Shown here piece by piece: positions 34,001 through 48,100 of a DNA stretch of 64,000 bases. The notes beneath the pieces were generated by a model that was not told where the DNA came from, searched no databases, and was given only the letters and a program-made list of their open reading frames with translations. Source of the stretch: Erigeron canadensis (Eukaryota; Streptophyta; Magnoliopsida; Asterales; Asteraceae); assembly GCF_010389155.1 (NCBI RefSeq), contig NC_057763.1, positions 34,206,645-34,270,644 of the forward strand, given 5' to 3'. Within the stretch, counting starts at the first letter, position 1; each line of letters begins with the position of its first letter. Made by a program: the position numbers and the translations under genes.

Positions 34001-37000
34001 TCTGATTCAGGTCAAATATTCTCTAGCAGGTCACAGGGGTTGAAAGTTGCCCCAAGTGTATTTTTATTGCATAAACCTCCAAACATTTTGATCACAGAAG
34101 TAGATTAATTATAGAATTATACAGTAACTATAATCTTATTGAGAAATAAACTATTTATTGCAAAACCTCAAAAATTGAGCAAAAGGTGTTTGAGGAACAC
34201 CCAACATGACCATATATAACCGATTTAACCTGCTCGCATTATGACCTGTTACCCAGCCGACCGACAGTCATTTTGCCATCTTTAGGGAGAATAACTCAAT
34301 ATAGATAAAGAAAAAAAGGTGACTTACTTGACATCACTGCCCTTACGGAATATGCGTATAGATGGATAACCTTGTATGTGGTGACTGAAATCAAGTTAAA
34401 GTGATTTATAAATATAACTGAATAAAAAATAGATCAAAGAACTGAACCATTGGTAATCCACAGAAAACCGGACATTTAAATAATTAAAGTTGGCCATAAA
34501 GATTATATGCTTCAAGACATCAACGTGTATTAACAAAGAACTGGGAAGATGTGGCTTGGACAGTAAATCTGTAGAAACTAGATTGGTAAGCGACCCGATT
34601 TTTAAAAAAAATCAATCACATAATCTTTGAAGCAGTGTGAAGACCTGGCAGTCAACTTTGGTCAAAATGGTAAGCAATAACCAAAAATTTACCTTCTACA
34701 CAGGTCAACTTCCACTGTACAGTCAACTTTCCCCATAATGATACGGCCATCAATTTCTGGATCATGCCTGGTAACATGCAAAGACGAGTCTGCAGTTAAT
34801 AACCAGAAATGGCTTACCAATGACTGAATATAACTTTGTTCTCAAAAAAAAACATGAAACAATCTAGACCTTTCTCTGATAATTTTGGCTGCCTTCTCCC
34901 ATGAGGGTTTCTGATACAAGGGCAGGTAAAATCAGAGGCTTTAAAAAAGGATACATTAGGAATTTGAGAGTATCACAATCAAATGGGGGTGCAAAGGGTA
35001 ATTAGGTCAATTTAAGAAACGTAGTCAGGAGGCAATGAGAATACCAGGCGATTACTCCAATAGCACCAAGGAGCATAGAAATTTACAACCAAGATTGAAT
35101 GTCTGCATTTTGACCAAAATATATGTTACTAATTATTGAACAATCATTTTGAAACTTGTTAGATTTGAACTTTAATATGTAAGTGATAGAGTAATTTGTT
35201 AAGTGTAAGATTTGTTGCTTCACATACTGATGAGAAATCCTATCAAAATTGCGTGCATTTAGAGTAACAGATCCTTCGCCATATTCCTCATCAGTTTCAT
35301 CGTCGTGTTTCACTATATTAGCAACTGGTCCAGAGTCAAACTCAGAGCCAGTAGTTCGTAGATGTTTATCAATTGAATATTTGCGGACTGTTTTTGTTAT
35401 GTTTAGCCTGTTCTGAAAATAAGAGAAACAAAAGACATGTGAAATAGGCATATAGCGTCAAAATAAAGGAGTTTTAGAAGAAGAAAAACGAAATGGTCAT
35501 TGACGCGATGAAACATGATGTAAGAAATGTTTCAAGTAAATTTCAACACTTGAAGAAACATATAACAATGATAAATCATACAATAACATGATTAAGAACA
35601 GCATAAACATATATACTGGATGAACACATTATAAATCCTTACTGGTGTGCATGTTTCATAGCCATGTAAATTAGTGACTTGGGTTCAATGTAAATTCTTG
35701 TGCATGAAAATCAGTCAGACACTTATGACTTATATAAAAAAAACTTCTTTGACTTCCATTTTTAGTAAGCATTGAACAACGTTTATAACTTTCAATATTC
35801 ACTTTTTTCCACACCTGATACAATTCTGAAATCAAACAAACTTCATTTGATCTTTCTCTATACCTTATTCACTTTTTTAATTTGTTTGTATTTTGTCAGC
35901 GAGGCAATTAAACATTTCACCAACAGTCAAACCTTCTACTTTTTTGGAAAGTCAGACTTTCTACAAAATTATGTGCCAAGTTAAATACTGCATTGTTATA
36001 GAATTGAAGTAGTAATACACACACACATTATTATAGAATTGCATTTAATATGAAAAGACAACAAAATACATAAAATGGATACATCTAAACCAACCAACAA
36101 TCTCCTCAAAAGAGCACAAGAGGGTGCACAGCCAACTTGACAATCACAAATAAAAAGTTGAAACTTACAGTTCCCAGTACATCACTCAGATCCACGGATG
36201 CAAACTCACATGATAAAGCCGGAAAACTGCATTGGAATACTTTAACTGTTAGCTACCAAACAAAAGAAATATTACACAGGTGATTTCTTATTATGATAAT
36301 ATGAGAAAATGGAGATAATTGCTTTTAAAGTAGAACAAATATTAGAGTCTTATGATAATCCTAATCTATGAAAATAATTATAGTCTTTTGCTAATAGCTT
36401 CAGTCCAGCCTTAATAGATAGTCATGGAGAATTACCTAAGATTAAAATCAATCCTTAAGAAATCATCATCAGGGCTTCTGTCAACTATGACAGAGGTTGA
36501 CGTACTGATGCTCAAATAATTATGTAGTTCCTGGCAATGAAAGCACAATAAGTATTAGCACAAAACACGTCATTACAGTTTTCATATCAATAGTCATTGA
36601 CCAGAATATCAACCTCAAAAAAAAGCATGAGCAAATAAAAGATAATCCAACCGAGAAAAAAAAAAATAATCCAAGAGAAATGCAGCCTTATATGAATAGG
36701 ATTAAAAATAGGTAAAAAATACAGAGACGGTTAATTTACACTGGGTAATTCCTTGCTATCAGTATGTATGTATGATACATCAACAAAAAACGGATAAACA
36801 GTAAATAACAAATGTGCGTATGGCATGTATATACATAAAAATATATAATAGTCAGAACTTTGTCAACAACATAAGATTCTTAATTTCCTACCATTCCAAA
36901 TAAAAACATCATGGAAAGAGCTGCTATGATAGACAAGCCGGCACCTGACAGTGATGCCTCAGTCAAATCCCTTGGAATTTTCCTGTCATGGAAGAAAAAA

Positions 37001-38130
37001 ATATATAATTAATGTTAAACAAAATACAGTTTGAATTACCTTAAACACATATGCCAACTTATAGAGGATAAAAATCTGATATTATGTCTTATTCTGTCAT
37101 TCACTCTATGCCAGAAATCAAAACCATCAATTCGTCATTTTGGAGATTTTCGCATAGTTTAAACTGAAAAGTGACAAACATTTATCGTCTTATAGTCTTT
37201 GAACACTTTCTGTTATAACAACTGATACTATTTTAAGTTTATTTTCACCACATTTCTTTGCTTAAAAAATATAATATCTTCAGTTAACTTCAGTGCTCAC
37301 AGCTCAAAGCAACAGCTTGACCCTCAAAAGTCAAATATGGACTCCCTTTAATGGCAAATGGGCTATTAGTCAGACTTAAATATGCAGCTAATAATAAATT
37401 TGAATCACTAAAAAAACCAGGTACCGAGTTCAATAGCTCCATCATCCATGATTTATTGATTCAATAATAATCTATAATAACAGAATCTCACTTAATAAAG
37501 CAACTATTATTTCTTTTCTTTTTTTTGCAAGTTCTATTCTCACAGCCGATACCCTACAAGCATCGACACCATCCTATTAGTCTTTCTACGTCACTCACTT
37601 TGCACACCACTCAATCACCCACCTAAATGCTAATAACTTTCAGTCAGTCAGTCAAACAAATTCATACAAATCACAATAAATGAAAATTCTCATATACATT
37701 AGCAACTTCAGAAGTTAGATACATATACAACAGCAAAATGTGACGAGTCGGAATATCGGATACACATCTATAAATTAAAGCAATATTACCTCAAAACATG
37801 AATTAAATCAGCTACAGTTCTAGTTCCAGATCTATGACTAGCCAGATACTCTCATGCACATCAAATAGAGCCTCAAATACTCTACAACAATTACTTACAC
37901 AATGCATATACATTTACATATACATATATATACACATACATATATCAAACATGCAGGAAACAACAAAATCAGTTGATCAATAACACTATCAGCGATACTT
38001 TAATCATAAGAACTGAAGCATGAAATGTAACAGCAATATATATATATATAATGTAAAAATTATATATAAGTTGAGAGGTAAAAAGAGACCTGTAAAAATC
38101 AACAGATTTGAGTTTGGCAGATGAAACCAT
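31009..38130 (-). CDS. PDIL5-4: Protein disulfide isomerase-like 5-4 (thioredoxin plus ERV/ERGIC domains)
   Basis: Fifteen exons join in phase: 38130-38090, 36982-36892, 36530-36436, 36226-36169, 35412-35228, 35102-35045, 34910-34870, 34767-34693, 34384-34328, 33800-33734, 33608-33462, 31946-31725, 31488-31339, 31251-31174 and 31086-31009. Total 480 residues, the usual length of PDIL5-4. The N-terminus (MVSSAKLKSVDFYR) leads to a first membrane segment (about residues 25-45), then an ERV N-domain, a thioredoxin domain with WCYWSN (Cys170, Ser173), an ERV C-domain (VPGNLVISARSGSHSFDAS) and a second membrane segment before VELGKNF. The single-Cys CYWS site replaces CxxC, as known for this subgroup, so ordinary disulfide exchange is doubtful. 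Likely an ER-Golgi membrane cargo factor. The intron between exons 11 and 12 carries a Helitron. Confidence 0.95.
32145..33321 (-). mobile_element. Nonautonomous Helitron in a PDIL5-4 intron
   Basis: On the minus strand the 3' end is a hairpin CCCGTGTC...GACACGGG followed by TCTAAAAA, CTAG and then T. The 5' end is TC within ATCTTAATATATACTATAAG (33321, or 33327 if the preceding TC is the true start), preceded by A. About 1.2 kb, no coding capacity. It lies in the same orientation as the gene and leaves its splice sites intact. Confidence 0.7.
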
Positions 38131-38831
38131 GACTGACTGATTGTGAATTGGATCTGAATAATTTGAAGTGAAATTTGGGGAATTTTATTGTTGTTAATTT
38201 TTATTTTTATTTATGGAGTTGAGAATTACAGAGAAATGAATTCGTGCATTGCTGAGGCTGAAATTAGGAAGAAAAATAAAAAGTTAATTAAAGCTGGTTT
38301 ATGGAACGTGATATTGTTGTACCGGAAATCCAGGGGGAGTGATTTGCTGTGGGTGAGTGTATGATACGATAACATGGGCCACTTTGAGTACACCACACAG
38401 CAATAGTAACAGGGGTAATTTAGGGATGGAAAAAAAATCAATCTGATTGGAAAACCCGTTTTGGGCATGTTTTATCCCAATCCGTATTTGTATATTTATT
38501 AGTACAAGAATGGAATCCGCGTGTTTCAGAGATGTAGACGTGATGGCAAGGTGTAAATGTAATGGTGGCAGTAATGGGGTGATCTACTTGACGGGTTCTG
38601 TTCTTAGCCGTACGGGTTCCGTCTTCGGATTTAAAAATTCGTCAAAAGTATATCGAATGACCACTCTATTGAAATAGCATAAAATTTTAATAACACCCAT
38701 ATAATTTTTATAATTTATCAAAATACGGTTTTTGAGATAAAAGATTTTGAATAAATTAGAAGAATAAAATGATTAATAGAGAGGATAGAAAAAAAAATGA
38801 TTGGTTGAGATTTAAAGAAAGTGAAATGATA
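38131..38831. other. PDIL5-4 promoter region
   Basis: Noncoding DNA upstream of the PDIL5-4 start, ending at the Harbinger insertion about 700 bp away. Short ORFs here lack support. Confidence 0.5.
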
Positions 38832-38834
38832 TTA

Positions 38835-40774
38835 GGCCTCTTCTAACCTTAGACACCATCCTTCCTCTTCCTCACTGTCACATCAGTTTTTTTTCTCTCC
38901 TAAAACACCTCTTCCTCACTCACTATCAACCCACCGCTTCCTCAACTTTTATTTTATTTTAATATATCAAAATAAAAAATACAAACTTAATTTTATTTAT
39001 TAAAAAACATTACATTACATTAAATAAAAACACATTAAATTAATTTTTAAAAAAAATAAAACATATTAAATCTAGAAAATAAGAAAACCAACACGATACA
39101 TAAATAAATAAATAAAAGACAACTTATTATTATTTAAAAAAAAAACTTCAACGTTGACGTTGTTGTGCAGGCAAGTTCCAGATGTGTTCGATTGGAGTGC
39201 CGCTAAGACGGTGGTGCGTCAGTCGATCACGTAACTCCCCCATCATACATAACTGTGTTCCCACTCGTTGGTCCCAAGTACGAACTGGTCTCTCCTCCGG
39301 AATTAACTCCAGATCAAATGGACTAATTGCACGACTGTTATAATCAACAACCATGTTGTGCAAAATCACACAACTGTACATCATACGCTTAATTTTGTTG
39401 ATGCTCAATGGACGCGCTCCGTGAGTGAGGATATGGAAACGACCTTGAGGCACCCCGAATGCACGTTCTACGTCTTTCCTTGCAGCTTCTTGATAGCGCT
39501 TGAATTTTGTCGTCTTGGGGTCCATGGGACACTTGAAAGACTTCACGAGTGTAGACCATTCAGAATAAATACCGTCGGCTAGATAATACCCCTTTGTAAA
39601 CTGCTCGCCGTTAGCGATAAAGTTGACCACATGAGCTCTATCTTCAAGGAGCTGGTCGAACAAGTCAGATTCATTGAGTATGTTTATGTCGTTGTTCGAA
39701 CCGGCTGGTCCAAAGTAAGCATTCCAAATCCACAAATCATATAAAGCAACAGCTTCAAGCATGATTGTGGGGTGTCCTTTGTCGCCAGTCGCCACGAGTG
39801 TATTGGCCTTGCCATGCGGTGGGGCAGTTTCTCCAATGGCAAGTGCATACAATCAATGTTGTCGAGCATACACGGGAAACCATGCACCTCCAAATGCTTC
39901 GCAGTCACTCGATTAACATCTTCTTGGGTCGGTTTTCTCATATACTCATTGTGATACAATTGAATGGTGCACTTACAAAAGTTGTTCATAGCATCGTATG
40001 ACGTTTGTCGACCCATTTCCAAATACTCATCTAGTTGGCCGGCAGAAGCACCGTACGCCAGCTGGCGTACAACGGAAGTACATTTTTGAAAAATGTTTAA
40101 AGTGGAAACACCTGCAACATCGACAGGGGGATTGTGAAAGTATTGAAAGTGAGGCGGTAATGGTTGTATGGCATCAAAGGTTTGTATGTCCTTCGCTATA
40201 CGGATAAACATTTCTCAGGGCATTCGAAAACGCCTGTGAAAATAATCAGCAGGAAAGACGGGTTCCGGGGCGAAGTAATGATTATAAAGACGGGTTGCCG
40301 CATCGGCGTGGTTTTTTGGTATGTATCTTCTTGGTGCTCTTGGTATTCTGGAACTCTCGGCTTCGGTTTCTTCTTTTTCTTCTACAAGATTAACAAATGT
40401 GTTCAACATTTGTGGATCTACAAAATACCTTTGAATGTAGGTTTTTGAATCTTCGTCGGAACTTGATATTTTTGTTGTATGAAATGGATGATTGATTTAT
40501 GTTTGTATGTATTTGTGTGTGTTTTTTGAAATGAAAAATAATGAAGTGAATGGAGTTGTTTATATAGAGATATAAAATAGGGGGAAAAAAAGTAAGAACT
40601 AGCAAACGGCTAGTTTTTTAAATTGATTCCTAATCGTTCCCCACCATACGCTCCCCCGCTTCGTCGACCCAACGACACACCCCCATTGACGAGGTCCACG
40701 AACTAGTTGCTGCCAACGGCTTCCTTCGTCGACGAAGCCAACAACGACCCACGAACTCACCGTTGGCTGAGGCC
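38835..40774. mobile_element. PIF/Harbinger element with broken transposase
   Basis: The terminal repeats GGCCTCTTCTAACC (left) and GGCCTCAGCCAACG (right, reverse complement) are flanked by TTA at 38832-38834 and 40775-40777. It is 1.94 kb long and encodes a Harbinger-type nuclease on the minus strand. The MYB-like second protein of complete PIF elements is absent. Confidence 0.8.
39148..40211 (-). pseudogene. Harbinger DDE transposase (plant transposon protein family), frameshifted
   Basis: Read from 40211, the first frame covers the N-terminal part to the DCMH motif. A neighbouring frame then carries HWRNCPTAWQGQYTRGD, and a third frame from about 39830 continues GHPTIMLEAVALYDLWIWNA, GSNNDINIL, YYLADGIY and ERAFGVPQGRF to 39148. 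So two small indels, close together near 39830-39880, break an otherwise complete DDE nuclease (Asp in DCMH, Asp in LADGIY, Glu in VERAFG). Frames outside these sites are open, so the damage is probably recent. Confidence 0.85.
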
Positions 40775-40777
40775 TTA

Positions 40778-41464
40778 TAGTTATTTTAAGTAAATATATA
40801 ATAGATAGGAGAGACATTTTGGGAAAGTAAATGTTGAAACTTAAAATCAATACTAAAAATTTAAGTTCAATGTTGAAAATCTAGAGAAAATCTGTTTTAT
40901 AATATAGTATAGATTTTTTTAAATCTATATTCCACTTTTTGTAATTACAGTGTTTCATATGAATGTCAACTAATTTTGTACATATATTCCACAACTTACA
41001 CCATTTATTTAAAGAGATTATCCTTTCTAAAATCATACAAATCTTAGTAACTATTTTTGAATATAGCTATCCTTATTGGTCCGGTTTTGGGCATATATTT
41101 ATCCCCAATGCAGTCCCGATAAGGTACCAGGCGACAATATTAAGTTGAGTTTTGATATCATATTCCTTATCTGGTTCAGATATGACATTACCCGCCCCGA
41201 CCCATTATCATTCCTAGGGGTAATTGGGTATGAACAATGGACTATAGTTTATAGACCACTACTCATGCTTTTAGTTATCTTAATATACAATGTTTTATAA
41301 ACCGTATTAAACTGGTCGTTAGATTGTTTCGAATAGACGTGAAAAGCATTATTTTCATTCAAAAAACCTGACTTGATAACATTGTTATCAAGACATATTA
41401 TATTGTTACAATACAACTTTTAGAAAACTCACATTTCATTTCCGACCTTATAAAAATATTATTG
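40778..41464. other. Intergenic spacer, nothing recognised
   Basis: AT-rich DNA between the Harbinger element and the duplicated flank. Confidence 0.4.
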
Positions 41465-41960
41465 CAAAACTCAAAATAAAACTTTATTAAATTAATAATT
41501 TGACAAATGATAAACATAAGAATTCAATAATAAACTATTATCCTTTCGTTCCAAATTTTGTTCACTTTTCTTTTATATTGTTAGTGTTATATTTTAAAAT
41601 GATCGTTCATTTATAAATTTTCACCAATTAAAAGTCATCTAATATAGGGGATATATTCCCTATATATCATATATTATTTTTGACACAATGTAATGTTTGA
41701 TTTCTATTTTAAAAATATTTACATATAATCATAGGTAACTTGGCCCAACCCATTTAAGATTTGTTAAGCTTTATTATTTTATTTTATTTTTGTCTAAAAG
41801 GCCTCAATTTAGCCAGATTTAAACTCCATTTAACTCGTGTATATATAATGATAAACCCTGAACTTTTCAACACTTCACAAGATCTCGTTTGGTATGAATT
41901 TTCTAGCGCTAGCTGTTGGATAACACCTATCATTTTGCCTTTTATACTTGTAAATTTCCA
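41465..41960 (+). repeat. Duplicated PMD-array flank, copy of 60851-61400
   Basis: Shares blocks in the same order and orientation with 60851-61400: ACTCAAARTAAAACTTTATT, CCGTTCCAAATTTTGTTCAC-like, AAAAGTCATCTAA, AATGATAAACCYTGAACTTTTCAA-like text and AAATTTCCAAAAAATG. Between this copy and the first PMD gene, later insertions, including the 6.9 kb Helitron, have been added. Confidence 0.7.
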
Positions 41961-42147
41961 AAAAATGGTAATTACGATACTAGGGGGAGTTGTGGAAGTC
42001 AGTTTGTATTCGGGTGGGACCAGGCAAGTGGGAATCCCACTTCTCATTCTTTGGTTTGCACTTGGCGTGGAGCAAGTTAATTTGTGAATTCACCATATGT
42101 GAAAATGGTCGTTTGCATGCTTTGGAAGTCACGAAATAACAGTTGCA

Positions 42148-42180
<33 letters not shown>

Positions 42181-42183
<3 letters not shown>

Positions 42184-45100
42184 ACCTATATTATATAAAG
42201 AACCCTTTATTTACTGTAACCTTCTTGAAAAAATTGCCACGTGGCCTCAAATGATAAGGCACTGTTTTCCCCACTTGCATACGTTTTTCCCTTTTACCTG
42301 CTACTTCTTTTTCTCTTCTCTTTCATTCCCTTCATTCTTACTTAACCTTTCTCTTTCATGAATAGAAAATATTTCTACCTCCAATTATAAACCTTGACAA
42401 CCCTCCTTCATATATCATCTTTTTGTCTTCCCTTTTTTTAAAAAACAAATAATAATAAAAAAACTACTTGATGGGCATAAAAATAAACCAGCAACAGAGA
42501 TCAATAATAATAATACAAGTAACTTAGATGATGCGTTTCAGCCCCACATTTATTTGTTAGAAGTTTTGGGTAAACATCTGGGTTTTCGGGTTTTGGATTT
42601 GGTCGGGGTGGTCATCTGTTGCCTCATGCGTCGGACTCCCCCACGCCGATGTCGTACCGGGTATTAGATAGTCATGGGGGCTCCGGGTCGTTTGCCTCAA
42701 CTGGTGGTGACACCTCTTTTTCCTCCGTTTCTGATGAATACAATAATAATAATCATTGCCCATGCTCAATCGGGTGGTTTCAGGTTTGTTTCTCTTTTTT
42801 TTTTTTTTTAAATATTAATTATGGGTTAAGTATAGTTTAGGTTGTTGAGATATTTTATTAGTTGATTGATCGATTGACATTTGAAATTTGTTTTGTTAAA
42901 TTATATCTTGCTTTGTTATAATACAATCTGTACTTAGATAGAAGTCAATATTCAGGTTAGGTGTATCAGAATCAAGTTACTACTTTGTTACATATGTTTG
43001 AGGTTTCCTCTTGATGTGTTTTCTAATGTGAACTCCTGGAAATTGGCCAAATGAGCTAAAATGGTAAGAGACTCTTAAAGAAATGAAAACAAGGGCAGTA
43101 GGAGACAAGCAAATTAACAACCTATAATCCATCAATCCATCATATATATACTTGCACACAATAACTTTCTCTAAATTCCAACTAACATCAATCTTATACA
43201 TGAAACCTCTTTTTCGTTGCTTTTTTCAAAAAATGTAGGATTAATGAGCTGACTTTCAAATGGATATGAGATTTAGTTAACTTAACGCCTCGCTTTTCAT
43301 GCTCTAAGGACGTTTTTTTCCCTATATACTTTAGTGCTTTATACGTTACTGTGACAATCCTGTTAGAATCGACTATCGTTCAACCTATATATTTGCCTTT
43401 TACTTGTTTTTCTTTCCAAGGAAATTGTCGTTTTAAACCCCCAATTTACCGGACTAAATATGAAACGAAAAAGAAAACAAACTCAACCTGACTAGGTTCG
43501 CAACAACATGTTTGACCAAGCTTTTAATGATAGCCTATTTCAATGCAATAGTCATGTTAACCACGGGGAGGACGTGCAAACTCGGGCTCCCCCGAAATTT
43601 GCATTTATAGCACCTATAATGACCCATGATATGAAACTCATGAATACGAGCAATTATAGGAGACAGTCTATCTTGAGATGGAAAACAAAAAGGGCAAACC
43701 AAAGAAAAAAAACACCTCCCAAGGAATCTGATACATTGGCTGCAACCAATGGTTCTTCACGTCATGTTAGCCCTTTTCATGAGTCTCCAATTATCTTAAC
43801 TCGCACAAAAGGTTTGTTAGATATTATGTAAACCTTGGCACGCTCATTAATCGCTACTTGGTAATGACGATCTATATGCCTAACAGATACACAAGCATCA
43901 ACATCTACCAGTAATAGGCCAAAAACCCCAAGAACAAAGAGGAAAGGTTTGTTTGGGAATTTCCCCTCCATTCAAAATTTTTTTCCCTTTCTATTCACCA
44001 TCTGAATGGGTGTCGCTTTTACTACATGGTGGCAGGCCGCACCCCGGAAACCGGAAGAAACCTGTTGCAATTCATTCCTTTAATGAGCGAATCGTTGCCT
44101 AGAATGAAAGATTGTGCACATTGTGGTGCAGCTAAATTTTACTCTGAAACGAAGAATTTTTGTTGCTCAAATAGTCGTGTTGTTTTGGCTAACAACGAAC
44201 TCCCAGCCATCCTGAAGCAACTTTTGACATCACCATCAGAAGAAGCAAAGGCATTTAGAACATGCATTAGGACATATAACAACCTATTTGCTTTTACTTC
44301 TTTGGGCGTAAAGTCAGATACCACCCTTGCCAAGAGGAACAAGGGCATTTACACATTTAGGGTGCAAGGTCAAGTTTACCATTTCATAAATGATTTGCAT
44401 CCCGGTGACGATGGTGCCAAAAACCTCTAGCTTTATTTCCATGACACTGAACATGAAATGCAAAATCGTCTAGCATCTTGTGAAAGGCTATCTGAACCAG
44501 CAATTGGCATATGCATGGAAGTGCTTCTGCAAAACCCTTATGCTTGTTTCTTTCGAACACTTAAAAACGTCCCTCATTTGGAGAACTACCAGATAATCCT
44601 TAAAACACTTCCATCACAAGATCAAAGAGTGTACAATAAACCAGAAGTCTCACAGGTTGCAGCACTTTGGATAGATGGTGGAGAAGATGGGGACCATGGT
44701 CATAGGAACATTGAAGTTAAAACGCACAACAACCATTCTAGAAGAATACATTATTATTACGGTTGTTATGACCCGTTACAGTATCCTTTAATGTTCCCGT
44801 TTGGCGAACTTGGTTGGCACCAGGGAATCCTTAAAAAAGGCCAGAAACAAAAAAAAGGCGAGGCGGAACAAATGTTAGTTCTGCAACCCTTATTTCTCCC
44901 CAAAATGCTCAAAGTGTTGAGGCTTTGTTGTGCAACGAACAAGATGGTAAGCCAAATACCCTTTAATGTCTACTGTTTTTGGGTTACCCTATCTGCCATA
45001 ATGGTAAATTCACACTCTCTTTCTTTTGGCCAGTCTTGGCCCAAAATGATGCAGATTATGTCTCTATGAGAGAGTATTATTGCTACAAGCTCCAAATTAG

Positions 45101-48100
45101 GAAGAATGACAGATCGTGTCTCTTACAGTTTGGTAGACTCCTCCAACAGTATGTAGTTGACAACTACGTCAAACTTGAAACACAAAGATTAGACTTTTAC
45201 AGAACACAACAATAAGAAATTAGAAAAGAATATCTGCAAGGAGTAGTGGATGCAGTAGCAGCAGGTGAGACCCAAGGTTCAAAGGTTGGCCAACGAATAA
45301 TCCTTCCATCTAGCTTTATTGGGGGGCCAAGAAACATGCGTCAGAAATACATAGACGCCATGACATTAGTGCAAAAATTTGGAAAACCCGATATATTTTT
45401 GACAATGACATGTAACCCAAATTGGCCAGAAATCAAAGACCTTTTGATACCGCAAGAAGAATCACAGAATCGAGCAGATCTGGTGGTAAGAGCTTTCCAT
45501 GCAAGGCTTGAACTGCTGAAAGAAAACCTCTTTAAGAAACATATATTCGGTGAAGTAGCAGCCTACACTTATGTTATAGAATTTCAAAAGAGATGTCTTC
45601 CACACGCACATTTTCTCATTATATTGAAACCTCACTGCAAGATGTATAGGCCAGAAGAATATGATGAGATTGTGTCGGCAGAAATACCTAATGAGAAGGA
45701 TAACCATCACTTGTATAAAATGGTTGTCAAGCACATGCTTCATGGCCCGTGTGGTATACTGAACGTTGATAATGTTTGTATGAAAAAGAATGGTACTTGC
45801 AAAAACTCATACCCGAGGCCTTATTCTAATGAAACCACTCAAACATCTGATGCATACCCGATCTACCAGAGGCGAAAAAATGGGGTGACAGTCAAAGTTA
45901 GGAAAGCTACACTTGATAACCGATGGGTGATACCATACAATCCCTACTTGCTAGCAAAGTTTGATTGTCATATCAACGTAGATATATGCTCGACAATAAA
46001 GGCAGTCAAATATATATATAAGTACATATGTAAAGGTTGTGATAGAATAAGTTTTGTTGTGTCATCGAATAATGATTCCACGCTGATAGATGAAATAGAC
46101 CAATATCAGTCAGGGAGATGGGTTTCGGCTCCAGAAGCAACATGGAGGTTCTACAGGTTCGCAATGAGTGAGATAAAACCTGCTGTTATACATTTGCAGC
46201 TGCATTTAGAGAATTATCAGCCATTGACTTTTTTAAAAAAAAAAAAGAAAAGCTGAAAAATGTGTTGAATAATCCAGTCCAGAGAAAGACTATGCTTACT
46301 GAATTTTTTTTTCTGAATAGAACTGACAAGTTGGCCCAAGACTTGGACTTGACCTACTCTGAGTTCCCAGATCATTTTGTTTGGCTGCAAGGGGACAGAT
46401 TTTGGAAACATAGAGACCTAGGGGATTCTGTAGGCCGAATAGTAGCAGCTCATCCAACTGAAGGTGAAAGGTATTACTTGAGAATACTATTGTCAAAAGT
46501 CCGTTGTCCTAAGTCCTTCAGTGATTTAAAAATGTTTAATGGCCATTAGACCACCACTTTTAGGGAAGCATGCTTGTTACGTGGCTATTTGGTAGATGAT
46601 AATAGCCAGCAATTATGTTTACAAGAGGCCTCTACTTTCCACTTGCCCTATGAACTCAGACGCCTTTTTGCCACCCTTCTGGTTTATTCATGCCCCAACA
46701 ACCCTCAAGCCCTGTGGTTAGCTTATGAAGATTTAATGGTGGAAGACCTATTAAGATTTAACCAGATGACACATAAAGAAGCTACAAAGCAGGCGTTGTT
46801 ACAGGTCAATGGATTTTTACAGTCCATGGGCAGAAACATTCATGAATTTGATCTGGCACCACAAGCATACTCATATGCTGACCTTCAAGATTTGACAAGA
46901 GAAATTAGAGCTGAACAAGGTATTATAGTCTCGCAGGAAGATCTTGATACAATAATAAAACTCAATGAAAAGCAAAAAATAGCCTTCGATATAATAATTG
47001 GGAGAGTCCATTCAAATGAAGGTGGTGCTTTCTTTGTTGATGGCCCTGGTGGTACGGGAAAAACGTATCTGTATAGGGCTTTATTAGCAAAGATTAGATC
47101 AGAAACACATATAGCGCTGGCAACCGCCACTTCAGGCATAGCAGCGTCAATACTCCCTGGGGGTAGGACGGCTCATTCAAGATTCAAAATCCCACTTGAC
47201 TTAGTCGAAGGAGGAACCTGTAGAGTTAGCAAACAAAGTTCTTTGGCAACTCTAATTAAAGGCTCTAAGCTGATCATATGGGATGAGGCCCCAATGGCCA
47301 AAAGGACCGCTATCGAGGCTTTAGATGATCTTTTGCAAGATCTCATGGATTCAAAGGAACTTTTTGGGGGTAAGGTTGTCGTGCTTGGTGGAGATTTTAG
47401 ACAGACACTACCCGTGGTGCGCAAGGGTACTAAGGCGGAAACTATTGCTGCATGTCTAACTAAATCTCCATTATGGCCATCACTTCACATATTACGTTTG
47501 GAAGAGAACATGAGAGCTTTGTTAGACCCTGCTTTTAGCGAGTTTCTGCTCAAAATTGGCAACGGAACCCAACCCACGGATGAAAATGACCTAATCAACA
47601 TTCCTGCCTCCATGCTCATTGACAGACATTCAGAAACCGCCTCCTTAGATGCCCTCATTGAATCTGTCTACCCAAATATTCAGACCTTTAGTGGCTCATG
47701 TGCTTTAAATCGTGCCATACTAACAACCAAAATATATTTGTTGATGAGATTAATGACCTCTTGATACAAAAATTCCCAGGTGAGCTAACGGAATATGCAA
47801 GCTTTGATGAGACGATAGATCCAAATGACCAAACTCAGTATGAGGACTTTTTGCATTCGCTTACACCAAATGGTATGCCACCTCATAGGCTTTTTTTGAA
47901 ACCAAACTCGCCTATCATTCTGTTAAGAAACTTGAACCCTACTGAAGGATTATGCAATGGGACTAGATTAATATGCAGAGATTTGAGAAGCAACGTCATA
48001 CATGCTGAGATTGCTTTTGGAGACTTTGCTGGCAAAGAAGTTTTTATACATAGAATACCTTTGCAGCCTCCAACTGATGAGGATTGTACTGTTCCGTTCA

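Noticed and set aside
41761..42087. 108-codon plus-strand ORF
   Set aside because: Lies in the duplicated flank; the sister region at 61200-61400 does not keep the frame.
42143..42361. 72-codon ORF starting in a TA run
   Set aside because: It spans the Helitron 5' terminus and is low-complexity.
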